DNA of 52,194 bases from Rhodococcus sp. 1168 (GTDB taxonomy: Bacteria; Actinomycetota; Actinomycetes; Mycobacteriales; Mycobacteriaceae). The notes beneath the pieces are model-generated. The model saw nothing but the letters and a program-made list of their open reading frames with translations. It did not search any database and was not told the origin of the DNA. This document shows positions 16,207 through 24,291 of the stretch, piece by piece. The DNA lies in contig NZ_MKKY01000003.1 of NCBI RefSeq assembly GCF_002091955.1, positions 1 through 52,194 on the forward strand. Direction: 5' to 3'. The translations under genes were made by a program, and so were the position numbers. The stretch's first letter is position 1. Each line of letters begins with the position of its first letter.

Positions 16207-16601
16207 ATGCGAAAAATCTTGGTCACCGCGCCGATTCCCGCACCAGGGATGGACATTTCAACGCCGACACCCATCACCTCGTCGATGCGTCGACGCTGCG
16301 GGCGATGAAGAACTCGTCGATCCTGATCAACACTGCTCGCGGTCCCGTGGTCGACGAGGTTGCACTGGTTACGGCTCTACGTGAAGGCGCCATCGGTGGC
16401 GCGGGACTCGACGTGTACGAGAACGAACCGAAGCTGGCACCCGGTCTTGCCGGATTGCCCAATGTGGTGCTCCTGCCGCATGTCGGAAGCGCCACGGTAT
16501 CGGTGCGATCGGAGATGGCGCGGCTCTGTGCCGAAAATGCTGCGGCGATGGCCAACGGCACCCCACCTCCGTACTTGGTGAATTCTCCAGTCGTGCTGTG
16601 A
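16207..16601 (+). pseudogene. D-2-hydroxyacid dehydrogenase with a large internal deletion
   Basis: The first 18 codons (MRKILVTAPIPAPGMDIS) are the normal N-terminus of a GyaR/SerA-type D-isomer 2-hydroxyacid dehydrogenase. Near 16260 the sequence jumps to the C-terminal third in another frame: NADTHHLVDASTLRAMKNSS, NTARGPVVDE, DVYENEP and LPHVGSAT. The catalytic Arg, Glu and His positions survive. The Rossmann GxGxxG region and most of the substrate domain, about 190 residues, are gone and the frame is broken. Full-length relatives are about 315-330 residues. It cannot be functional as written. Confidence 0.85.
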
Positions 16602-16680
16602 TCGAAGTAAAAGGGGCGTAGCTTCTTACCTCGATGGTGGCGGAAAGCCCCTGGGTGCTTTCGAAGAAGTTCGGAGACGC

Positions 16681-17625
16681 ATGAACGAGCGGCGCACACT
16701 CACCACCGGTCGCGTGGTGTTCCTCGTCGTCGCAGCAGCAGCGCCGATGGCTGCCATGATCGGCAATGTTCCCTTGGCGCTCATTCGAGGAAATGGTGCG
16801 GGACTGCCTGCCGCGTTCGCAGTGAGCGGCATTGTGCTGCTGTGTTTTTCGGTCGGTTTCGCGGCGATGAGTCAGCAAGTGATCAATTCGGGTGCCTTCT
16901 ACACCTACGTGGGGCTTGCGCTCGGTAAACCGCCGGGTGTCGCAGCTGCGTACGTCGCGGTGCTCGCGTACACCTCGCTCGCGTGCGGACTCGCCGCAGC
17001 GTTCGGATACTTCACCCACCTGTTCGCACTGGCCCAGGAATACGGTGGAACAATCCTCTACGACGGCACCGCAGTGTTGCTGTGCACCAGCGTTCTCGCG
17101 TCGTATCTGGCAGTGCACAACGCCGCAGGTCGGTACCTGTTCGCACTCGGTCGTGAACGAGTACTACCCGAGGTTCTCGGGCGGTTCCATGCCGTCCATT
17201 TCAGCCCGCACATCGGCAGCATCACAGTGACGGCTGTCAGTACCTTCGTACTTGTCGTATTCGCGGTCGTGGGAGCTGATCCCTATCTGGTGGTGGCTGC
17301 GGGCGCAATCGGTCTCGGCACGTTGGGAATCATTGCGTTACAGGCGGCGGCCGCATTGTCGGTCGTGGTCTTCTTCTGGCCGCGTCCGGACCGGTCGATG
17401 GGGCGCACGGTCGTCGCTCCGGGCATCGGGTTCGTCGGCCTGACGACGGGATTGATCCTGGCTGGAACCCATTACAGCACTCTGACCGGATCCGATTCCG
17501 TTGTCGTCAATGCCATCCCGGTTGTCCTCATCCTTGCCGCGATCGCCGGTGTCCTCGTGGCGCTGAGAATCCGGCGTCGAGACGCAGAGACCTATGCAGG
17601 CATTGCGGCCGCGTCCCTGCGTTGA
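16681..17625 (+). CDS. APC-superfamily amino-acid permease, internally shortened
   Basis: A 314-residue membrane protein of the amino acid-polyamine-organocation family, normally about 450-480 residues with 12 helices. Helices 1-4 are present (residues about 10-113, ending AAFGYF). The sequence then passes directly to the region around helix 8 (THLFALAQEYGG, then NAAGRYLFALGRERVLPE) and continues normally to the C-terminus. About 150 residues covering helices 4/5 to 7 are missing in frame. The transporter is probably inactive. The neighbouring dehydrogenase has a similar internal loss. Confidence 0.82.
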   Translation: MNERRTLTTGRVVFLVVAAAAPMAAMIGNVPLALIRGNGAGLPAAFAVSGIVLLCFSVGFAAMSQQVINSGAFYTYVGLALGKPPGVAAAYVAVLAYTSLACGLAAAFGYFTHLFALAQEYGGTILYDGTAVLLCTSVLASYLAVHNAAGRYLFALGRERVLPEVLGRFHAVHFSPHIGSITVTAVSTFVLVVFAVVGADPYLVVAAGAIGLGTLGIIALQAAAALSVVVFFWPRPDRSMGRTVVAPGIGFVGLTTGLILAGTHYSTLTGSDSVVVNAIPVVLILAAIAGVLVALRIRRRDAETYAGIAAASLR

Positions 17626-17628
17626 CGG

Positions 17629-19065
17629 TTACTCGCGGCGTGATTCGAGCAACCGCAACCACACCTCACTGACGGTCGGGTAGGACGGGACTGCATGCCA
17701 CAGGTCCTCCAGCGTCACCTTGCCGACAACAGCAACGGTTGCCGCATGGACCAATTCGGCCACCCCGGGCCCGACGAAGGTTGCACCGACGATCACGTCG
17801 GCTGCCTTGTCGACCACCAACTGCGCATGACCGGAATAGTCGTCCTGCTGCAGCGAGGATCCGGCGACGGCAATGTCCACACCCAGAATCTCGACGTCGA
17901 TTCCCGCCTCGCGGGCCTGCTTCTCGGTCTGCCCGACCGACGCGACCTCGAGCGCAGTGAAGACCACCTGAGGTACCTGTCCGTGATCAGCGGTAGCAGC
18001 GAACCGCTTGCCGTGCAACGGTTTACCTTCGGCTCGCGCAGCGATGACATCACCGGCAATCCTGGCTTGGTACTTGCCCATATGCGTCAGCGGAGCGCGC
18101 CCGTTGATATCGCCCGCGGCGTACAGCCACTCGGTGCCGGCCACGGACAATTGGTCGTCGGCATCGACGTACTTGTCGTCCGCCATCCCGACTGTCGAGA
18201 GCCCGAGGTCTCCGCTTGCCGGGCGTCGTCCCGCCGCGACGAGAACCTCGTCCGCGGTGATCTTCTCGCCGCCGACCGTCAATTCGACAGGTCCGCCGTG
18301 TATCTTTCCGACACCGGTGTCGCGCGCATCGGGACGCGACACGCTCGTCACCTCCGCATCGAAGCGAATCTCCGCACCCCGCGCACGAAGCGCATCGGCA
18401 ACGAGGTCGCTGGCGAACGGTTCGCCGGAAGCAAGCAGGGCCGACCCGCGGACGATCATGGTCACCTCGGCACCGAAGGAAAGGAGCCACGTAGCGCTCT
18501 CGCACGCCACGACACCGCCACCGATGATGGCGACTCGGGAGGGAACTTCATGCATGTTGGTTGCGTCGCGAGATATCCACGGCAATGCGTCACGCAACCC
18601 GGGGGTGTTCGGGACTGATGCAGTAGTTCCCGTCGCGATAACCACAGCGTGTCGGGCCGTCAGCGTCCGACCACCGACGTCGACCGTCTTGGTGCCGGTA
18701 AGGCGGCCGCTTCCGCGGACGATCGATATCCCGGCGGATTCGGCCCATTCGACCTGGGAAGAATCGTCGAGAGAATGAGTGAACGTTTCCCGACGCGCCA
18801 GCACGGCCTCCACGTCGAGCGATCGGTCACCGATCAACTTTTCGACGCCCGGCATCTTTCGGGCACTGTCGAAGACCTCGCCGGAACGCAGCAACGCTTT
18901 GCTCGGCATGCACGCCCAATACGAGCATTCACCGCCGACGAGTTCGTGCTCGACGATGACTGCGGTGCGATCGCTGCCGGCGATGGCATAACTTGCCGCG
19001 TTCTCGCCGACGGGCCCGCCGCCGATCACGATGACATCGAATTCGTCAGTGCTCTTTTCGGTCAT
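17629..19065 (-). CDS. FAD-dependent pyridine nucleotide-disulfide oxidoreductase
   Basis: A 478-residue flavoprotein of the dihydrolipoamide dehydrogenase/mercuric reductase class. It shows the FAD-binding VIVIGGGPVGENAASYA, redox-active Cys pair GGECSYWACMPSKALL (Cys-x4-Cys), NAD(P)-binding VAIIGGGVVACESA, second FAD motif WLYAAGDI, and the dimerisation domain. The C-terminal catalytic His-Glu dyad, normally HAHPTxSE, reads VPSYPTVSE, so the proton-relay His is absent though Glu remains. It is therefore unlikely to be a pyruvate dehydrogenase E3. The substrate is unknown. Divergent from the SDR gene 29 bp away. Confidence 0.88.
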   Translation of the reverse strand: MTEKSTDEFDVIVIGGGPVGENAASYAIAGSDRTAVIVEHELVGGECSYWACMPSKALLRSGEVFDSARKMPGVEKLIGDRSLDVEAVLARRETFTHSLDDSSQVEWAESAGISIVRGSGRLTGTKTVDVGGRTLTARHAVVIATGTTASVPNTPGLRDALPWISRDATNMHEVPSRVAIIGGGVVACESATWLLSFGAEVTMIVRGSALLASGEPFASDLVADALRARGAEIRFDAEVTSVSRPDARDTGVGKIHGGPVELTVGGEKITADEVLVAAGRRPASGDLGLSTVGMADDKYVDADDQLSVAGTEWLYAAGDINGRAPLTHMGKYQARIAGDVIAARAEGKPLHGKRFAATADHGQVPQVVFTALEVASVGQTEKQAREAGIDVEILGVDIAVAGSSLQQDDYSGHAQLVVDKAADVIVGATFVGPGVAELVHAATVAVVGKVTLEDLWHAVPSYPTVSEVWLRLLESRRE

Positions 19066-19094
19066 CACCTCAGCGTGGCATAGGGTCGGCGGTC

Positions 19095-19856
19095 ATGACA
19101 GGGAAGACGAGGAAGAAGATCCTGATCACCGGTGCCAGCTCCGGGCTCGGGGAGGAGATGGCCCGGCGGTTTGCAGCCACCGGCAGAGATCTGGCGCTGT
19201 GCGCGCGCCGAGTCGACAGACTGGACGTGTTGCGTGAGGAGCTCATCGCCGCCAACCCAGGAATCAAGGTTGCCGTTCGAGCACTCGACGTCACCGATCA
19301 TGACGCTGTCGTCCGCGTATTCGGGGAGTTGAAAGACGAACTCTCAGGTCTCGACCGCGTCATCGTCAATGCCGGTCTCGGTAAGGGCGCGAAGATCGGA
19401 TCCGGGCGCGCGGACGCCAACCTCGCAACCGCTCGCACCAACTTCGTCGGTGCACTATCGCAGGCCGAGGCCGCACTCGAAATTTTCCGCGCACAGAAGC
19501 ACGGTCATCTCGTACTCGTCTCGTCCATCAGCGCGGACCGCGGTCTTCCGGGCGCGAAGGCCGTGTACTCGGCAAGCAAGGCCGGAGTTGCCGCCCTCGG
19601 TGAAGCGTTGGCCACCGAACTCGCCAAGACGGACATCGTCGTCACGACGCTACTGCCCGGATTCATCGCCACGGACATGTCCTCGAAGGCCGGTGACAAT
19701 TCTTCTCTGACAGCAACTCTCGACGAGGGAGTCAGCGCGATGGTCGAAGCCATCGAGAAAGAATCGCGGCGCGCCGCATTGCCCGGTCTCAAGTGGCAGG
19801 GCATCGATATCGCTCTGCGTTTTCTGCCGAACAAAATTACCAACCGGTTGGTGTGA
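19095..19856 (+). CDS. Short-chain dehydrogenase/reductase (SDR)
   Basis: A 253-residue classical SDR. The cofactor motif is ITGASSGLGEE (TGxxxGxG), followed by ALCARR at the end of beta-2, whose Arg pair suggests NADP(H). The NAG motif is VNAGLG, and the catalytic Ser-Tyr-Lys are in VLVSSIS and VYSASKAGV. LPGFIATDM follows, as usual after the active site. It is a soluble oxidoreductase of unknown substrate. It shares a 29-bp divergent promoter region with the flavoprotein gene. Confidence 0.92.
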   Translation: MTGKTRKKILITGASSGLGEEMARRFAATGRDLALCARRVDRLDVLREELIAANPGIKVAVRALDVTDHDAVVRVFGELKDELSGLDRVIVNAGLGKGAKIGSGRADANLATARTNFVGALSQAEAALEIFRAQKHGHLVLVSSISADRGLPGAKAVYSASKAGVAALGEALATELAKTDIVVTTLLPGFIATDMSSKAGDNSSLTATLDEGVSAMVEAIEKESRRAALPGLKWQGIDIALRFLPNKITNRLV

Positions 19857-19902
19857 CCTACTGCAGGTGGATGTCCTGCTCGCTCATGCATTCACGGTAG
19901 AC

Positions 19903-21123
19903 CTATCGCCACGATCGGGCAGTGAGTTGCCGATGCGTCAACACCGTATGCGCGTGATCGGCCAAAGTTTCGGAGGACGGAATCAACGCCGGATCGGTGC
20001 CGACAAGCGACAACGTCGACGTCCCGTTCAGCGTCGAGAGGTAGGCGGACAAAATCGTGGTGGTGCGCGCCGACGGGGAGTAGGGGTGGAGCGCCCGCGT
20101 CGCCAGGGCGCTCGCGCGATGGCTGCCGATGCCGCCGACCGAATCAGGTAGGTCGCCGATGTTCGAACACAAGGCGCTTGCGTGCCCCGGTGCCGAGGTG
20201 AGGGCCGCAGCTGCACGCTCGGGCAGCAGCTGGACCATTTCGGCAGGGAATCCGCTCGGAGCACCCGCGGGCGTGGTGAACGCACGCTTACAGGAATTCT
20301 TGATCTCTGCGAGTGAATCGGTGTGTGAGATCTGAACCGTGGCCATTCCGATTCCATTGGCGCCCGGTGTGTTCGAGCGGAACGGGACGTTGATCGACAC
20401 CGGTTCGTGCTGCCCGAGTGCCACCATGAGCTCGGTGACGACGGAGATGAACTCCGAATTGCTCAGACGAGCCTCGACATCGAATACCGCAGTGGTGACG
20501 AACACTTCGTGCGGACTCGCTCCGGACGAAGCTCGGACGTAGTCACGAAGCTCGCTTCGGGCATGCCGACTGAACAGCAAGCCGGCGAGGGCTCGAACAG
20601 CAGCTTTGCATACACGCCAGGCCAGTGCGGCGGCGTCGCAGAGGTCGGAGATCGGGTACGCATGCGATCTCGGCGGGACGATACCGGCCAAAGCCATCCG
20701 TGCAGCCTCGATCAGACCCGCAGCATCGGCGACGACATGTGAGCAGACCAGCGACAGGACGGTGCCGCCGTTGTCGGTCGATCGTGCCGAGAGCCGCCAG
20801 CTGGGGCCGGCTTCCGGATCCAGGTCGCATTCACCCTGCGCGTCCGCCCAGTCGAGCACCTCCGACGCGGCAAGGGGAGTGGTGTCGTACTCGAGCGGTA
20901 GTGAGTCCGAGCTCGGAACCCATCGCCGTCGAGCACCGGGCACGGTCGGGGTGACGACCCGGCGTCCGAGTGGTCCCAACGACAGATTGGAGTGGATCGC
21001 CGCCAGCTCGACGTGATCGACGGCGTCCTCGCTGCGCCAGACTCCTTGCAGCACGATTGGAATGCCGAAGCCTCGATGGGTGCGCAGGAAGATGTCGTCT
21101 ATGACGGACAGTCGGGCTGACAT
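19903..21123 (-). CDS. HXXXD acyltransferase/condensation-domain-like protein
   Basis: A 406-residue protein of the CoA-dependent acyltransferase superfamily (condensation domains, Pap proteins, wax ester synthases). The catalytic HXXXD is SHVVADAAGL, near residue 130. The rest of the fold is only loosely recognisable, and the DFGWG-type second motif is not seen. It probably transfers an acyl group from CoA, perhaps to a lipid. The ATG overlaps the stop of the enoyl-CoA hydratase gene (TGATG), so the two are co-translated under the TetR-type operator upstream. The specific substrate is unknown. Confidence 0.65.
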   Translation of the reverse strand: MSARLSVIDDIFLRTHRGFGIPIVLQGVWRSEDAVDHVELAAIHSNLSLGPLGRRVVTPTVPGARRRWVPSSDSLPLEYDTTPLAASEVLDWADAQGECDLDPEAGPSWRLSARSTDNGGTVLSLVCSHVVADAAGLIEAARMALAGIVPPRSHAYPISDLCDAAALAWRVCKAAVRALAGLLFSRHARSELRDYVRASSGASPHEVFVTTAVFDVEARLSNSEFISVVTELMVALGQHEPVSINVPFRSNTPGANGIGMATVQISHTDSLAEIKNSCKRAFTTPAGAPSGFPAEMVQLLPERAAAALTSAPGHASALCSNIGDLPDSVGGIGSHRASALATRALHPYSPSARTTTILSAYLSTLNGTSTLSLVGTDPALIPSSETLADHAHTVLTHRQLTARSWR

Positions 21124-21887
21124 CACTGGTTCGGCACCCCGTGCCTTCCCGCGCCCGACGCGAACTTTTGAGCACCGGCAAGGGCGTCGGCCGCCATCGA
21201 GATTGCCCCGTGTCGAAATTCGTTGACGATGGCGTCTTCTTCGCTCTTACCGTCCTGCTCCAGCAGTGACATCCGATCCTCACGCATACAGGTCTGCGGA
21301 AACGTGCTGAGTTGCGCGGCGAGAGCTTCGGCTTCCGCCCGCGCACGTCCCGTCGGGACCACTCTGTTTGCCAGGCCTATCGCGAGTGCCTCCTCCGCGT
21401 CGACGGCACGGCCGGTCAGGATGAGGTCCATCGCGCGTGAGGCGCCGATCAGCCTCGGCAGTCGCACGGTGCCGCCGTCGATGAGTGGTACGCCCCAGCG
21501 TCGGCAGAAGACCCCGAAGGTACTGGTCTGCTCCACAATTCGTAGGTCGCACCACAGGGCGAGTTCCAGTCCGCCCGCGACGGCGAAGCCGGATACCGCG
21601 GCGATGACCGGTTTCGACAACCGCATCCGCGTCGGGCCCATCGGGCCGTCGCCGTGTTCGGTGGCGTGATTCGATCTTTCGGTGCCCACCGCTTTGAGGT
21701 CGGCCCCCGAGCAGAACGTGCCGCCCTCGCCCCACAGCACCGCGACAGCGGCGTCTTCGTCGGCATCGAACTCCTCGAAGGCCGCGACGAGTTGAGCAGC
21801 TGTCGGTCCGTCCACCGCGTTGCGGGATTCGGGGCGTGACAGCACGATGGTGGTGACCGGTCCGGAACGCACGATCGAAACTGACAT
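21123..21887 (-). CDS. Enoyl-CoA hydratase/isomerase family protein
   Basis: A 254-residue crotonase-fold enzyme. The oxyanion-hole regions are GTFCSGADLKAV and AAVSGFAVAGGLELAL. In WCDLRIVEQTSTFG and GVPLIDGGTVRLPRL the two usual catalytic Glu positions are only partly kept, so the exact reaction (hydration, isomerisation or other) is uncertain. The ATG at 21887 (MSVSIVRSG) was chosen because homology starts there. It is divergent from the TetR gene across a perfect 23-bp palindrome, so it is the likely repressed target together with the acyltransferase-like gene. Confidence 0.9.
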   Translation of the reverse strand: MSVSIVRSGPVTTIVLSRPESRNAVDGPTAAQLVAAFEEFDADEDAAVAVLWGEGGTFCSGADLKAVGTERSNHATEHGDGPMGPTRMRLSKPVIAAVSGFAVAGGLELALWCDLRIVEQTSTFGVFCRRWGVPLIDGGTVRLPRLIGASRAMDLILTGRAVDAEEALAIGLANRVVPTGRARAEAEALAAQLSTFPQTCMREDRMSLLEQDGKSEEDAIVNEFRHGAISMAADALAGAQKFASGAGRHGVPNQ

Positions 21888-21915
21888 GCTTGAACCGTAC
21901 TCGAGAGGTCTTGTG

Positions 21916-21938
21916 TGAAGCACTGAATCAGTGCTTCA
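21916..21938. promoter_or_regulatory. Perfect 23-bp palindromic operator, likely for the TetR regulator
   Basis: TGAAGCACTGA (21916-21926), a single A, then its exact reverse complement (21928-21938). It lies in the 60-bp gap between the divergent enoyl-CoA hydratase and TetR genes, overlapping where both promoters must be. Size and perfect symmetry fit a TetR-family dimer site, so the regulator should control both directions. Confidence 0.8.
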
Positions 21939-21947
21939 ATCCTTCAC

Positions 21948-22559
21948 ATGCCGTACCGCCGCACCACGGCCGTGCAAGCCAGGCTCGACGCCGGACGTGA
22001 CACGCTCTTCTCGTCCGCCATCGACGTGCTGTCCGCCCACGGCTACAAGGGCCTGTCGATCGCCTCGGTCGCCGCTGCGGCCGGAGTCTCCACAGGCAGC
22101 GTGTATACGCACTTCGCCAGTAAATCCGACCTCGTCGTCGCGATATTTCGTGAAGTATGCAGCCGGGAGGTCGACGCCGTCGCGGAAGCCGGTTCCACCG
22201 GCACTGTCGTCGAACGAGTCACGGCCATCGTCGAGACCTTCGCCGGGCGCGCCTTGAGCAACCGCACCATGGCCTACGCGCTGCTCGCAGAACCCGTCGA
22301 TCGTGCAGTCGACGCCGAACGGCTCGTCTTCCGCAAGAGCTTCACCGACGCTATCGCCCGCGCAGTCGTTGCAGGTATCGCGGCGGGAGACATTCCGGAA
22401 CAGAACGCCGACCTCGCGGCGGCCGGACTCGTCGGTGCCGTCGGTGAAGTTCTCGTCGGCCCGCTCGGCCCGGATAGCACGTCGGCGACACAGTCCGATG
22501 TCGTACCCGATCTGGTTGCATTCGCCCTGCGCTCGTTAGGAGTCCGCCGTGACCGCTGA
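21948..22559 (+). CDS. TetR/AcrR-family transcriptional regulator
   Basis: A 203-residue repressor. The N-terminal helix-turn-helix spans about residues 14-60 (LSIASVAAAAGVSTGSVYTH, then FASKSDLVVAIFREV), followed by a helical ligand-binding domain. The 23-bp palindrome ten bases before its start is the probable operator for autoregulation and for the divergent hydratase operon. Its 3' end overlaps the acyl-CoA dehydrogenase start by 11 bp, so regulator and enzyme are co-transcribed. The inducer is probably an acyl-CoA or fatty acid, judged from neighbours only. Confidence 0.92.
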   Translation: MPYRRTTAVQARLDAGRDTLFSSAIDVLSAHGYKGLSIASVAAAAGVSTGSVYTHFASKSDLVVAIFREVCSREVDAVAEAGSTGTVVERVTAIVETFAGRALSNRTMAYALLAEPVDRAVDAERLVFRKSFTDAIARAVVAGIAAGDIPEQNADLAAAGLVGAVGEVLVGPLGPDSTSATQSDVVPDLVAFALRSLGVRRDR

Positions 22560-24180
22560 GTTTCCAGTCACCCACACCGTGTTCAACCAGGTTCCCGATC
22601 TGGTGCCGTACGACACCTCGAACGACGCGACCCTCCTCGAAGGACTCCGCCGCGAGGGAGGGGAGTGGGCGTCGAGCGAGCTTCGTGAACTCGGGGATCT
22701 CGCAGGCAGTGTCGAAGTGCAGGAGTGGGGTCGGCTCGCCAACGACAACCCTCCCATCCTGCGCACCCACGACCGCTACGGCAACCGCGTCGACGAGGTG
22801 GAATTTCATCCGCACTGGCACGACCTGATGGCGGTGGCGGTGGCCAACGGACTGCACGCGACACCCTGGCGGTGCGATCGCTCCGGCGCCCACGTTGCCC
22901 GGGCCGCCAAGTTCTATGCCTGGGGTCAAGCCGAGGCAGGCCACATGTGTCCGATCTCCATGACATACGCGGCGGTGCCTGCACTACGCCACAATCCAGA
23001 GCTGGCAGAAGTGTACGAACCACTGCTGGCATCGACTCACTACGATTTCGGCCTCCGCGTTCCCACCACCAAACGGGGGATCATCGCCGGAATGTCGATG
23101 ACCGAAAAGCAAGGCGGATCCGACGTCCGAGCGAACACCACCACGGCCACTCCGTCCTCGGACGGAACATTCGCAATCGTCGGACACAAATGGTTCACCT
23201 CCGCGCCGATGTCCGATATGTTCCTCACGTTGGCGCACGCACCCGGTGGATTGTCGTGCTTCCTGCTCCCTCGGGTACTGCCCGACGGAACCCGCAATCG
23301 CCTTGTGCTCCAACGCCTCAAGGACAAGCTCGGCAACAAGTCCAATGCCTCGGGCGAACTCGAATACCAGGGCGCGACAGGGTGGCTCGTAGGCGAAGAA
23401 GGACGCGGCGTCCAAACCATCATCGAGATGGTCAACATGACACGCCTCGACTGCGTGATCGGCTCGGCGTCGGGGATACGTAACGCAACAGTCCGCGCGG
23501 TGCATCACACCCGACACCGTTCCGCCTTCGGTGTGCCGCTGATAGATCAGCCGCTGATGCGCAATGTGTTGTCGGACTTGGTGATCGAATCGGAGGCGGC
23601 AACCGTGGCCATGATGCGATTGGCCGGAGCCACCGATCGCGCAGCACACGGTGATGCCGGTGAAGCAGAATTGCGGCGAATCGCCCTGGCCGTCAGCAAG
23701 TACTGGGTTTGCAAGCGTGCACCCTCACATGCCGCCGAAGCTCTCGAATGCCTCGGCGGTAACGGCTACGTCGAAGAATCTGGCATGCCGCGGCTCTTTC
23801 GCGAATCGCCGCTGATGTCGATCTGGGAGGGCTCGGGCAACGTCGCAGCACTGGATTCGCTTCGCGCACTTGCCAAGCAGCCGGACAGCGTCGAAGCGTA
23901 TTTCACCGAAGTGTCATTGGCATCCGGATCCGACTCGCGCCTCGACGACGCCATCTCACGCGTCGGCAAAGAACTCTCGGACCGCTCCGACATCGAGTAC
24001 CGTGCTCGACGCGTCGTCGAACTCATGGCACTCGTCTTCCAAGGATCGCTCCTCGTCCGCCACGGAGATCCGGCCGTCGCCGATGCATTCTGCGCCAGCA
24101 GACTCGGTGAAGATTGGGGCGGTGCATTCGGAACCCTGCCGACCGGAGTGGACACGCGGGCGGTGTTGGCTCGGGTGTAG
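22549..24180 (+). CDS. Acyl-CoA dehydrogenase, AidB-like
   Basis: A 543-residue flavoprotein of the acyl-CoA dehydrogenase superfamily, AidB type. It has an extended N-terminal domain (FNQVPDLVPYDTSNDATLLE), GMSMTEKQGGSDVRAN at the FAD/substrate site, KWFTSAPMSDMFL, and LECLGGNGYVEESGMPRLFR with SIWEGSGNV. E. coli AidB binds DNA and is part of the alkylation response; the enzymatic role of actinobacterial relatives is unsettled. The GTG at 22549 lies inside the end of the TetR gene, so it is co-translated. Catabolism of an unusual acyl-CoA is the alternative reading. Confidence 0.9.
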   Translation: MTAEFPVTHTVFNQVPDLVPYDTSNDATLLEGLRREGGEWASSELRELGDLAGSVEVQEWGRLANDNPPILRTHDRYGNRVDEVEFHPHWHDLMAVAVANGLHATPWRCDRSGAHVARAAKFYAWGQAEAGHMCPISMTYAAVPALRHNPELAEVYEPLLASTHYDFGLRVPTTKRGIIAGMSMTEKQGGSDVRANTTTATPSSDGTFAIVGHKWFTSAPMSDMFLTLAHAPGGLSCFLLPRVLPDGTRNRLVLQRLKDKLGNKSNASGELEYQGATGWLVGEEGRGVQTIIEMVNMTRLDCVIGSASGIRNATVRAVHHTRHRSAFGVPLIDQPLMRNVLSDLVIESEAATVAMMRLAGATDRAAHGDAGEAELRRIALAVSKYWVCKRAPSHAAEALECLGGNGYVEESGMPRLFRESPLMSIWEGSGNVAALDSLRALAKQPDSVEAYFTEVSLASGSDSRLDDAISRVGKELSDRSDIEYRARRVVELMALVFQGSLLVRHGDPAVADAFCASRLGEDWGGAFGTLPTGVDTRAVLARV

Positions 24181-24182
24181 GG

Positions 24183-24217
24183 GTGGCTGGTGGCTGGTGG
24201 CTGGTGGCTGGTGGCTG
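24183..24217 (+). repeat. Five tandem GTGGCTG heptamers
   Basis: Five exact 7-base units directly after the AidB-like stop codon, ending four bases before the first long palindrome. It is non-coding, so copy number is free to vary between strains. Confidence 0.9.
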
Positions 24218-24221
24218 GGCC

Positions 24222-24291
24222 GAATTTACTCCCCTAGTTGGGATCCGAACCCCCTGCAGGAGGTTCGGATTCCGATTGGGGGAGTAAATTC
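24222..24291. repeat. Long palindromic repeat, copy A (overlaps coding end)
   Basis: Two 30-base arms (24222-24251 and 24262-24291) around a 10-base loop CCCTGCAGGA, with 26 of 30 positions complementary. Outer ends are GAATTTACTCCCC and its complement; inner ends are GGATCCGAACC/GGTTCGGATTCC-like. It is the degenerate relative of copy B at 25275-25330 and covers the last 19 codons and stop of the DUF559 gene. Either strand would form a very stable hairpin. Confidence 0.92.
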
